A stretch of DNA of 64,000 bases, taken from Clostridiales bacterium (GTDB lineage Bacteria > Bacillota > Clostridia > Christensenellales > Pumilibacteraceae). The stretch lies in the NCBI GenBank assembly GCA_003533505.1, contig DQGD01000004.1, positions 1-64,000 on the forward strand, in the 5' to 3' direction. Position 1 is the first letter of the stretch, and the number at the start of each line of letters is the position of its first letter. Made by a program: the position numbers and the translations under genes. The notes below the pieces were generated by a model. It was not told where the DNA came from and did no database searches. It saw only the letters and a program-made list of their open reading frames with translations. Positions 35,158 to 42,564 of this stretch are shown here, one piece after another.

Positions 35158-36879
35158 ATGGAAAACATACTTGACTATCCCAATCCGTTGAAACGGCGAG
35201 CGAGCACACGGCTGCTGTGCGGCGAGTACTCGTTTCGCCGCGACGGCGGAGAATGGGAAAAAATCAACGTGCCGTACTGTCCCGAGAGCGAGTTGTCGGG
35301 CGTAGGCTACAAGGACTTTATACCGCTTTGCTACTATAGGTGCGGCTTTACGATAGACGAGAGCGCGGAGAACAAGCGCACGATACTGCATTTCGGCGCG
35401 GTGAACTATTATGCCGAAGCGTATGTAAACGGGAATTACGTCGGCTCGCACAAGGGCGGCTACACGCCGTTCGAGTTTGATATCACCGACTATGTAAAGC
35501 GCGGCGAGAACGAACTTTCGGTGCGAGTGCGCACGGGCGACCTAAGTAATTCCGCTCGCGGCAAGCAGTCGTACAAAAAGCAGTCGTTCGGGTGCTTTTA
35601 CACGCGCGTGACGGGAATATGGCAGCCCGTATGGCTGGAAACCGTGCCCGAAAATCGCGTCCGCGACTTCTATTTCCGTCCCGACGTTAAGAACTCGTCG
35701 GTGAACGTCGAGCTTCTGACCACCGGCAAGGGACGTTATCGCGTGCGCGTGCTGTTTGACGGCAGAGAAGTCGGCTGCGCGAGCGGCGAAATCGCGTATA
35801 GGACAACGTTTGAGATAAAGCTGAGCGAGGTTCGGCTATGGCGCGAGGGCGAGGGCAACCTTTACGACGTCGTTATCGAATACGAGGGCGACGAAGTGCG
35901 CTCGTACTTCGGGCTGAGGGAAACGCGCTATGACGGTATGGAATATACGCTGAACGGCAAACCGATTTTTCAGCGGTTCGTGATGGACCAGGGCTATTAT
36001 ACGGGCGGCGTTTACACTCCCCGTAGCGTTATGGAATTCGCCGCCGACGTCGAGCGCGGCAAAGCGCTGGGCTTCAACGGCGTGCGGCTTCACCAGAAGC
36101 TGTCCGACCCGAGGCTTCTGTACGTTTGCGACAAGGCAGGTTACATGGCGTGGGGCGAGTACCCTAGCTGGGGCATCGACTATTCGTCGCTCGACCACCT
36201 TGGGCAGTTTCTCGCCGAGTGGGAGGAAGCGGTGCGCCGCGACTTCAATCACCCGTCGATAATCACCTGGTGCCCGTTAAACGAGGTTTGGGGCGCGTGG
36301 GAAGAACCCGACAAGCTGGGCGACGGCAGATTCGCCGCCACGGTCTACGACTTTACCAAGCGCGTCGACGAAACCCGTCCCTGCGTGGACGTTTCGGGCG
36401 GCGTGCACGGCGAAAAAACCGATTTGTTCGACTTTCACAGCTATGAAAAGACCGAGGACTTACAAAAGTACCTGACCAGGCTTGACGAAGCGGACGAGCT
36501 CGAGGTGCCGCTGTTGTACTGTTCCCAATCGGACGCGCGTTATCGCGGCGGTCAGCCCGTGTCGTTCAGCGAGTGCGGCGGCATAGCCCTTGCGGACAGC
36601 TTCGACTCGGAGGAAACGGGCGAAATCAATCGCGGCGCGGTGCTGTCGGAGAGCGGCTGGGGCTATGGTAAACGCGAAAGAGAGGGCGACGAGTTCGTTG
36701 ACCGTTATGAAAAGATTATCACGCTCGTGCAATCGGCGAAAAAACTGTCTGGTTTTTGCTACACGCAGCTTTACGACGTAGAGCAGGAGGTAAACGGCTT
36801 TTACCGCGCCGACAGAACGGACAAGCTGACCGAAGCGCAAAAGCTCCGCATAAGGGAAATCAACCTTAAAAGAGTGTAA
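35158..36879 (+). CDS. Glycoside hydrolase family 2 enzyme (beta-galactosidase/glucuronidase type)
   Basis: A 573-residue cytoplasmic GH2 enzyme with the N-terminal sugar-binding jelly-roll (LHFGAVNYYAEAYVNGNYVG, HKGGYTPFEFDITDYV), an Ig-like middle domain, and a TIM barrel. The acid/base is probably Glu376 (WCPLNEVWG) and the nucleophile Glu472 (VSFSECGGIA); GLRETRYDGMEYTLNGKPIF marks the barrel entry. It is shorter than LacZ because the late beta domains are missing. No signal peptide. As the last gene of the operon it would hydrolyse the imported oligosaccharide. Which sugar (galactose, glucuronate or mannose) cannot be told. Confidence 0.87.
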   Translation: MENILDYPNPLKRRASTRLLCGEYSFRRDGGEWEKINVPYCPESELSGVGYKDFIPLCYYRCGFTIDESAENKRTILHFGAVNYYAEAYVNGNYVGSHKGGYTPFEFDITDYVKRGENELSVRVRTGDLSNSARGKQSYKKQSFGCFYTRVTGIWQPVWLETVPENRVRDFYFRPDVKNSSVNVELLTTGKGRYRVRVLFDGREVGCASGEIAYRTTFEIKLSEVRLWREGEGNLYDVVIEYEGDEVRSYFGLRETRYDGMEYTLNGKPIFQRFVMDQGYYTGGVYTPRSVMEFAADVERGKALGFNGVRLHQKLSDPRLLYVCDKAGYMAWGEYPSWGIDYSSLDHLGQFLAEWEEAVRRDFNHPSIITWCPLNEVWGAWEEPDKLGDGRFAATVYDFTKRVDETRPCVDVSGGVHGEKTDLFDFHSYEKTEDLQKYLTRLDEADELEVPLLYCSQSDARYRGGQPVSFSECGGIALADSFDSEETGEINRGAVLSESGWGYGKREREGDEFVDRYEKIITLVQSAKKLSGFCYTQLYDVEQEVNGFYRADRTDKLTEAQKLRIREINLKRV

Positions 36880-36896
36880 AACAAAATACGAGAACG

Positions 36897-36928
36897 AAAA
36901 GCGACTGTCGTCACGGCAGCCGCTTTTT
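36897..36928 (+). terminator. Intrinsic terminator after the GH2 gene
   Basis: AAAAGCGACTGTCG pairs with CGGCAGCCGCTTTT (two mismatches) over a 3-nt loop, followed by T residues. It ends the 23-37 kb operon. Confidence 0.8.
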
Positions 36929-36945
36929 GTGTGTTTTATAGGGCT

Positions 36946-37031
36946 AAGTAATCGCTCCGTGCAGGGAATTCCGCGTCGCATAATACAGCCCCTTGACAGC
37001 CGTGGCTTGTATTATGCTCCTCTGAATGACG
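36946..37031 (+). repeat. Dispersed palindromic repeat, copy C
   Basis: One conserved end is AAGTAATCGCTCCGTGC then AGGGAATTCCGCGTCGC (36946-36979); the other is CTCCTCTGAATGACG (37017-37031), the reverse complement of the ATTCAGAGGAG end of copies B and D. The centre is GCATAATACAGCC / GGCTTGTATTATGC (one bulge, 13-nt loop), unrelated in sequence to the centres of the other copies. Confidence 0.75.
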
Positions 37032-37129
37032 ATGTAAAACGGAGGTTGCACGTTTTATTTTTTCGGTTTAAGTCACAGCCACGGTTGTTACGCGTTGAAT
37101 ATGCTATTTCCTACTCCCGACTTTAAAAG

Positions 37130-37239
37130 AGTTGCGAGGGTCCGGGGACACAATCGATAGTGTCCCCAGCGACTTTTTTGATACTTTTTTCTTCGCTTGA
37201 AAAAAGTATACACTGCACTCGCTGTAGAAAGTGTAGTGT
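37130..37239. terminator. Three consecutive stem-loops between convergent genes
   Basis: (1) 37130-37179: AGTTGC...GGGGACAC / GTGTCCCC...GCGACT, followed by TTTTTT. (2) 37181-37209: a perfect ATACTTTTTTC / GAAAAAAGTAT pair. (3) 37210-37239: ACACTGCACT / AGTGTAGTGT (one mismatch). They separate the GH2 gene (plus) from the winged-helix regulator (minus), and the first two look able to terminate in both directions. The rest of the 455-nt gap (36880-37334) holds repeat copy C and AT-rich DNA with no gene. Confidence 0.6.
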
Positions 37240-37334
37240 TACCATTTACAATAACTATTCTACCAAAATAAAAACTAAATAAAAAGAAATCTAATATAAA
37301 ATTCGGGTTAAAGGTGGCGAATTCGCGCTCCTTG

Positions 37335-38294
37335 CTATTTAATCGTCATTATGATGGCTTGATTGAAGTCGCCGAAGTTTTTGCCGAAAAGGTTTATGCC
37401 GCCGCGATGCACCGCCGACTCCTTGATGCCGAGCTCGAAGCGCACGGTGCCGCTGCCGCGTATACCCAGCGAGTCGAGAGTGTGTTCGGAGCTGACCGAC
37501 ACGCCGTCGAGCGAGGTTCCGAGCGGAGTGATTTCAATCTTTTTCAGCAGTCCGTACTGCGTGCAGGTGACGGGCCAATACGACGGCGTGAACTTGCCGC
37601 GCGTGCCGCCGAAGTCGCCGGGCGAAGTGAACGTCAGCACTTCCACGCCGTTTATCAGCACGGTGATGTCGCTGGGCCAATTCACGTTGTAGTTATTCGC
37701 CTCCGAGCACACCTCGAACGAGAACGACAGCGACTGCATAGTGCGCTCGTGCATGAACTCGGCAGGCACGGGGAAGGTGTAGCCCAGCATGCCGGTATTG
37801 AACCAAATGCACTCGGCGTTCATGCGTTGGGGAGAGAAGAACGCCGCAGGGTTGTCCTTTATCGCGAGCGGCTCGACCGCGCCCAGCATGCCGCAGGGCG
37901 GCGTGACCGTGCACGAGGAAAACATGCCTATCGGCATTTCCGTGACGAACTCGCGTTGACCGTAGTCGGGGCGGCTGAAAAGCTGCGCGTCGAAAACGAA
38001 ATTGCACGAAAGCGTTTCCTGCGCGCAGAACTTAGTGTGCCCCTTGATACCGGGCTGATAAGTGATGGATATAAGCCCGGCTTCGGCGAGGTCCTGCGCG
38101 TATCTCGACACCGTGGAAATGGGTATGCCCGTTTCGTTCGACAGCGTGGAAATGCTTTTGGGGTAGTACATAATCCCCTTGAGAATCCTGATTCTGTCCG
38201 TCGAAGCCAGCGCGTAGCAGCACTTCGCCATCTTTTCCATGTCGTCCGAATCGTCGATAAACAGCTTGATGTGCTTGTTTGCGTTTATGTCCAT
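37335..38294 (-). CDS. Winged-helix (ArsR-like) transcriptional regulator with large C-terminal domain
   Basis: A 319-residue DNA-binding protein. Residues about 18-95 form a winged helix: MAKCCYALASTDRIRILKGI, then the recognition helix ISTLSNETGIPISTVSRYAQ and a wing. The remaining ~220 residues are beta-rich (SLSFSFEVCSEANNYNVNWP, DITVLINGVEVLTFTSPGDF, GTVRFELGIKE) and look like a jelly-roll or carbohydrate-sensing domain. The start ATG at 38294 is behind GAGGGGAC; upstream in-frame ATG codons lack a site. It faces the sugar operon and could regulate it, but this is only positional inference. Confidence 0.7.
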   Translation of the reverse strand: MDINANKHIKLFIDDSDDMEKMAKCCYALASTDRIRILKGIMYYPKSISTLSNETGIPISTVSRYAQDLAEAGLISITYQPGIKGHTKFCAQETLSCNFVFDAQLFSRPDYGQREFVTEMPIGMFSSCTVTPPCGMLGAVEPLAIKDNPAAFFSPQRMNAECIWFNTGMLGYTFPVPAEFMHERTMQSLSFSFEVCSEANNYNVNWPSDITVLINGVEVLTFTSPGDFGGTRGKFTPSYWPVTCTQYGLLKKIEITPLGTSLDGVSVSSEHTLDSLGIRGSGTVRFELGIKESAVHRGGINLFGKNFGDFNQAIIMTIK

Positions 38295-38333
38295 TGCCCG
38301 TCCCCTCGTTTTTCCTTTGTTTTCACCACTTCG

Positions 38334-38362
38334 ATTATACATTAAATCGTCCGCGGAGGCAA
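38334..38362 (-). promoter_or_regulatory. Promoter of the winged-helix regulator
   Basis: On the minus strand: TTGCCT (38362-38357), a 17-nt spacer and a perfect TATAAT (38339-38334). The start is about 30 nt before the chosen ATG. Confidence 0.75.
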
Positions 38363-38407
38363 GCATTTTTCATATTTTGGCATTACTTTTAATATTTGGC
38401 AGTATAA

Positions 38408-38974
38408 TTATTTGCTGCCGAGCTCGGTAACGTCGTCGATAAGCCCCGCGCGGAGCTTGAAGCGAAACCTCGACGCATTGCCGTCCTCGCCCGAGAGGTA
38501 GAAAGCGCCGCCGTTTTCGGGGGCTTCGGGGTCGGGAAAGATTTCAGAATAGCCGTCAAAGAACGCCGACAGGGCTTCGTCGTCGGCAGCCGCGGACAGC
38601 TCCTTTGTGAGATAACGCCGCGCGGAAACGAAATCGCCGTCCTTGACCGCGAAAAAGAACGCCGCGACGGGCGAATCGGCGCGCTTAGCCGCGCTTACCT
38701 GCGAGGGCGAGTAGACGTAGGCGTAGCGCGGACTCAGCCGCAGCAGCGCGCACGAGGGCGACAGCGAGTAGACTTTGGCAAGCTCGGGATTGGAGCGCAC
38801 TTCCGCCGCCGCGAGCTTGACCGTGTAGGGGAGAAACGCGGCGTTCAGCGGCAGTGCGGTTATGAAGTAGACCGCCTCGTCGTCTATGGAAATACTTTCA
38901 GCGCACTCGGTAAACGCGCCGTTTATGAGGAACACCGCCTCGAAATCGCTTTTGACGTAGAGATTTTTTATCAT
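38408..38974 (-). CDS. Hypothetical protein, 188 residues
   Basis: An uncharacterised cytoplasmic protein with no signal peptide or membrane span. It opens MIKNLYVKSDFEAVFLINGA, has a beta-rich first half (DDEAVYFITALPLNAAFLPY, YAYVYSPSQV) and a helical second half (KDGDFVSARRYLTKELSAAA, FDGYSEIFPDPE), and ends in an acidic stretch. Frame, codon use and length support a real gene. No clear ribosome site is visible before the ATG, so the start is uncertain. I do not recognise the family. Confidence 0.6.
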   Translation of the reverse strand: MIKNLYVKSDFEAVFLINGAFTECAESISIDDEAVYFITALPLNAAFLPYTVKLAAAEVRSNPELAKVYSLSPSCALLRLSPRYAYVYSPSQVSAAKRADSPVAAFFFAVKDGDFVSARRYLTKELSAAADDEALSAFFDGYSEIFPDPEAPENGGAFYLSGEDGNASRFRFKLRAGLIDDVTELGSK

Positions 38975-39079
38975 AGTCTAGTATATTGCGGATATAACCT
39001 GCGTATGCCGCAGATTAAACGTATAAAAACCGTTTTTAAGACGATAATTAAGTAAAATCGTAAATCAGGGAGTCAGACT

Positions 39080-39661
39080 ATGGATAACAAATGGAGCATC
39101 GACGAAACAAAGCGGCTTTTCGACCTAGCGGCGCGCGCTGCCGACAGCGGCAAGGGCTTGTCGTCGGCGTTCGGCGAAATGGCGAGGGCGAGCGGCAAAT
39201 CCGTCAACAGCGTCAGGAACTATTACTACTCGCAGCTCAGGCTGTTTGAAATGCTGCCCGAGTTTACCGACAAGCTCGGTATCCGCACGGTGGCAATGCG
39301 CCGCGAGAAGTTTAACGTGTTCACGGGCGAGGAAATCGACGCGTTGATAGAAACCGTGCTCGTGGGCAAGGCTCAGGGCAAGTCCGTCCGCGCGATTATC
39401 GCCGAAACGGCAAAGGGCGACAAAAAGCTCGCGCTGCGGCTGCAAAACAAGTACCGCTCGACGGTGGCGTGTCACCGCGACCGCGTGCAGGCGGTGGAGG
39501 ACAGGCTGGCAGAACGCGGCGCGGACTACTTCGACCCGTACTCGAAGCGCGTCGTGCGCGGCGGCAAGCCCGAGGACAACGTGTCGCGGCTTGCCGAGTA
39601 TATCTCGCGGCTGAGCGGCGCGGAAGTCGCCGACGCGGTTAAAATGCTGCTTGGGAAATGA
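39080..39661 (+). CDS. Putative Myb/SANT-like DNA-binding protein
   Basis: A 193-residue, basic, helical protein. The N-terminal ~55 residues (WSIDETKRLFDLAARAADSG, FGEMARASGKSVNSVRNYYY) have the spaced Trp/Leu/Tyr pattern of a SANT/Myb-like helix-turn-helix, as in RsfA-type prespore regulators of Firmicutes. The middle contains FTGEEIDALIETVLVGKAQG, and the C-terminus holds more basic helices. CAGGGAGTCAG precedes the ATG. It stands alone between a divergent hypothetical gene and a bidirectional terminator. A DNA-binding role is inferred from pattern only. Confidence 0.55.
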   Translation: MDNKWSIDETKRLFDLAARAADSGKGLSSAFGEMARASGKSVNSVRNYYYSQLRLFEMLPEFTDKLGIRTVAMRREKFNVFTGEEIDALIETVLVGKAQGKSVRAIIAETAKGDKKLALRLQNKYRSTVACHRDRVQAVEDRLAERGADYFDPYSKRVVRGGKPEDNVSRLAEYISRLSGAEVADAVKMLLGK

Positions 39662-39714
39662 CCGCGTTAAATTCGGGAAAAGCCGGAACCAAAAAATCGG
39701 AGAGAAGCCGATAA

Positions 39715-39760
39715 CAAAAAAAGCGTCGGGTAAACGCATTGCCCGGCGCGATTTTTTTTG
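39715..39760. terminator. Bidirectional intrinsic terminator
   Basis: AAAAAAAGCGTCGGG pairs with CCCGGCGCGATTTTTTTT across a loop of about 11 nt. A-run on one side and T-run on the other fit use by both the plus-strand Myb-like gene and the minus-strand SGNH gene. Confidence 0.8.
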
Positions 39761-39768
39761 GTTACGGT

Positions 39769-40536
39769 CTATCTTTTTTCGACAAGCGAAGTGCCGATAA
39801 AGCCGACTTCGCGAAAATCCTCGATGTGCTCGTCGATAATCGCGTCGGCAAGGCGCGAGATAAACTCGGCGGAGAGGAGGTAGCCGCTCGGCGTGAGGTG
39901 CCCGTTCATCATGTGGCGGCGGAAAAATTTTTCGTCGTAAAGCGGCGCGTACTCGAACAAATCGACTACATAAACGCCCTCGACTTTATTCGCGATTGCG
40001 TGCATAAGCTCGTGGTGAGTGCGTCTCAGCCTTGCGTGGAATTCGTCGTCGTCATAGCGGTCGGGCATGGTGACAAGGAAAAATTTGGCGCGCGGCTGGA
40101 GGTTTTTATAGCGCATAAGAAGCGTTCCGAACCAGCCTGCGAACGTGTCGCGAAGCGGAGCCGCGCCGCTGTCGTCGAAGTCGTCGGGCGTGCCGGGATC
40201 CTGCTTTCTTCCGAACAGGTCGTTCTCGCCGAGCGCGAAGAAGTACGCCTGCGCCGCGAGCTCGGGGCGGAAGAAACGCATGCGGTCGCCGAAGGATTCG
40301 AGATATTCCTTGGCGGTCATGCCGCCGCGCGAGAAGTTGTACACGGTATTGCCGTATTTTCTTGCTATGTACTGACCCCAGGAGTACTCGAAATAATCGT
40401 TGTACTCGTAGGCGCCGTTTTTATCGACGGAGACCAGCTCGCCCGACGACAGACTGTCGCCAACGCATGCGATAGTGCGGAAAATGCCCAGCCAACCGGC
40501 TTCCTTTTCGGCGTTTTTTAATATATCCTTATCCAT
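39769..40536 (-). CDS. SGNH/GDSL-type hydrolase, cytoplasmic
   Basis: A 255-residue esterase-like enzyme without a signal peptide. Block I is TIACVGDSLSSG with nucleophile Ser28, block II is NFSRGGMTAKEY, block III is FFALGENDLFG, and block V is NGHLTPSGYLLSA with the catalytic His; an Asp lies a few residues earlier on a loop. It is the last of three minus-strand genes (PepV-like, thioredoxin, SGNH). A carbohydrate or lipid deacetylase or esterase activity is likely; the substrate is unknown. Confidence 0.75.
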   Translation of the reverse strand: MDKDILKNAEKEAGWLGIFRTIACVGDSLSSGELVSVDKNGAYEYNDYFEYSWGQYIARKYGNTVYNFSRGGMTAKEYLESFGDRMRFFRPELAAQAYFFALGENDLFGRKQDPGTPDDFDDSGAAPLRDTFAGWFGTLLMRYKNLQPRAKFFLVTMPDRYDDDEFHARLRRTHHELMHAIANKVEGVYVVDLFEYAPLYDEKFFRRHMMNGHLTPSGYLLSAEFISRLADAIIDEHIEDFREVGFIGTSLVEKR

Positions 40537-40581
40537 AATTCTATTCCTTTTCGGGCGTTTTTACTAAGGCTTGCTTTCGGG

Positions 40582-40887
40582 TTACTGTAGCATTGCTTTC
40601 AGCTCGTCGGCGGAATGAAGTCCCACCGTGCGCTCCGTGAGTTCGCCGTTCTTGAATACGAGCAGCGAGGGAATGCTCATCACGCCGTAATTCATCGCGA
40701 GGTCGCCGTTTTCGTCCACGTTGACCTTGACGATTTTAATCGTGCCGTTCGTTTCCTTTTCCAGTTTTTCGAGCTCGGGCGCTTGCGCGCGGCACGGACC
40801 GCACCACGCCGCCCAGAAGTCGACGAGGACGGTGCCGTCGGCTTTAAGAACTTCCTTATCGAATTCCTCGGAATTTACGTTTTTCAT
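40582..40887 (-). CDS. trxA: Thioredoxin
   Basis: A 101-residue cytoplasmic disulfide reductase with active site WAAWCGPCRAQAP and the cis-proline loop SIPSLLVFKNG. The start is ATG 40887 (MKNVNSEEFDKEVL) behind AAAGGAG; an upstream in-frame ATG would add nine residues but lacks a site. No thioredoxin reductase is nearby. It lies between the PepV-like and SGNH genes on the same strand with short spacers. Confidence 0.95.
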   Translation of the reverse strand: MKNVNSEEFDKEVLKADGTVLVDFWAAWCGPCRAQAPELEKLEKETNGTIKIVKVNVDENGDLAMNYGVMSIPSLLVFKNGELTERTVGLHSADELKAMLQ

Positions 40888-40938
40888 AAGATATTCTCCT
40901 TTGCTCCGCGGCAAAATGCGCGGAAGCGCGTTGATTTT

Positions 40939-42363
40939 TCAGTAAAGCTCGTCCAGCTTTTCGATTGCCTTGACGTAGACGTCAAACAGCCTGTCGAGCG
41001 AGGCGAGCGCGATGTGCTCGTCGGCGTTGTGAAGGTCGGTCACCTCGTCCTCCTCGGTGGGACCGTAAGCCACGGCGTTCGGGAGTTCGCGAGCGTAAGT
41101 GCCGCCGCCCGTCTGAATGGGGCGCGGATTTTTCTTGCCCGTGACGGTGGAGTAAACGCCGAGAAGAGTGCGGATTAGCGGCGAATCCTCGGGCATGTAG
41201 AGATTATCGGCAAACCGCGTGCGTTTTATGCTTGCGTCGTCGCCGAAAACCGATTTCAGTGCGGATTCGGTTTCGTCGGGGTTCGCGCTTATCGGCAGGC
41301 GGAAGTCGAATTTGAGCGTCAGCTCGCCGCCGTCGTATTCGGCAACGCCCATGTTCATCGTGAGTTTTCCCGTTTCCGCGTCCTCGCGGTACGCACCGAT
41401 AACGCTTGCCGAGTCGGGGCGGCAAAGTTTGTCGAATATTACGTCCACGGTTTTGCTGCCGGGGATAAGCGCCTCCAGCGCCGCCCAGATTTTCCACAGC
41501 GCGTTGTCCGCCTTTTCGGGCGCCATCGCGTGTCCGTAAATGCCGCTTGCGGTAATCGTCAAGCCGTCGTTATTCTCGGTCACGGCAAAGCACGAGGGCT
41601 TGGCTCCCACGCGCATCAGGTTTTCGGCGAGCTCGGGGGTGGAGAACACGTCCTCTTTGGAAAACGCGGCTATCAGCGCGCGCAGCTTTTCGCATGCAGC
41701 CGAGCCGCTTTTCAGCGTCACGCTCGCTTCGCCCGGCACGACGTTGGCACGGGTACCGGCGCGGAGGGAAGCTACGGAAGAAGTAAACTGCTCGTCGGGA
41801 GTAATCGCGACGTCGGTGTGAAGTATGCCCTTTTCGCTGTTAATGACGGGAAAGTCCGAGTCGGGCACGAGCGACACGACGGGGATTTCGCCTTCTTCGG
41901 CGTATTTTTTAAGGCACAGCGAGCCCGTTTCCTCGTTGCAGCCCACGATAAGGCGAACGCGGTGACGAAGCTTTACCTTTTCGTCGCGCAACTTTTTGAG
42001 AACGTACAGCATCGTGACCAGCGGACCCTTGTCGTCGGCTACGCCTCTGCCGTAAATCACGTCGCCGTCGCGGCGCACGGTAAAGGGGTCGCTCGTCCAG
42101 CCGCCGCCTGCCGGCACGATGTCGGCGTGCGCGAGAATGCCGATAAGCGGCTTTTCGGGGTCGCCGTACTCCGCCCAGCCGTAGTAGCCGCCGTTTTCGC
42201 CCACCTTCAGTCCGTAGTACGAAGCCTTGTTAAGGAAGCAATCGAGGGCTCCGCGCACTTCTGCGCCGAAGGGCGCGTCGGCGGCGCTGCGTTCTCTCTC
42301 AACGCTGTCGAAAGCGACGATTTCGGCTAAGTCTTTCAAAAATTGTTCGCGATTGTCAATCAT
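40939..42363 (-). CDS. M20 family dipeptidase (PepV-like)
   Basis: A 474-residue di-zinc peptidase that hydrolyses dipeptides in the cytoplasm. The metal-site residues are visible: His in GILAHADIVPAG, Asp in YGRGVADDKGP, the catalytic and ligand Glu pair in GCNEETGS, Asp in LVPDSDFPV, and the late His in the segment GGGTYARELPNAVAYGPT...LHNADEHI. A lid domain occupies the middle. The size and the SDFPVINSEKG motif match PepV/Sapep rather than PepT. Its ATG is preceded by AAGGAG; a promoter lies upstream. Confidence 0.88.
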   Translation of the reverse strand: MIDNREQFLKDLAEIVAFDSVERERSAADAPFGAEVRGALDCFLNKASYYGLKVGENGGYYGWAEYGDPEKPLIGILAHADIVPAGGGWTSDPFTVRRDGDVIYGRGVADDKGPLVTMLYVLKKLRDEKVKLRHRVRLIVGCNEETGSLCLKKYAEEGEIPVVSLVPDSDFPVINSEKGILHTDVAITPDEQFTSSVASLRAGTRANVVPGEASVTLKSGSAACEKLRALIAAFSKEDVFSTPELAENLMRVGAKPSCFAVTENNDGLTITASGIYGHAMAPEKADNALWKIWAALEALIPGSKTVDVIFDKLCRPDSASVIGAYREDAETGKLTMNMGVAEYDGGELTLKFDFRLPISANPDETESALKSVFGDDASIKRTRFADNLYMPEDSPLIRTLLGVYSTVTGKKNPRPIQTGGGTYARELPNAVAYGPTEEDEVTDLHNADEHIALASLDRLFDVYVKAIEKLDELY

Positions 42364-42386
42364 AGATTAAGCTCCTTGCGTCGTGC

Positions 42387-42416
42387 ATAATAGGGGTAGC
42401 GGGGCTATATCTTCAA
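42387..42416 (-). promoter_or_regulatory. Candidate promoter of the PepV-trxA-SGNH operon
   Basis: Minus strand: TTGAAG (42416-42411), an 18-nt spacer and TATTAT (42392-42387), about 25 nt before the ATG. Confidence 0.5.
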
Positions 42417-42500
42417 AGCGAAAGCCGCACAGCCCCGAAAACGCTTGCATAAACGCGCGAATTGATTTATAATTATCGCTGAAGCCTGTTTCGGCGGCGG

Positions 42501-42529
42501 TTATAAATCCGATTCGTGATTATTATACT
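42501..42529 (+). promoter_or_regulatory. Candidate promoter of gltX
   Basis: TTATAA, a 17-nt spacer and TATACT, about 35 nt before the gltX ATG. The -35 is poor (4/6). Confidence 0.4.
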
Positions 42530-42564
42530 CCCATGCCGGAAATTTGTCAACAGAGGAGCACCAA

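Noticed and set aside
37314..38345. Long plus-strand frames opposite the winged-helix regulator
   Set aside because: The minus-strand frame has a helix-turn-helix, promoter and ribosome site; the plus frame is the GC-skewed antisense shadow.
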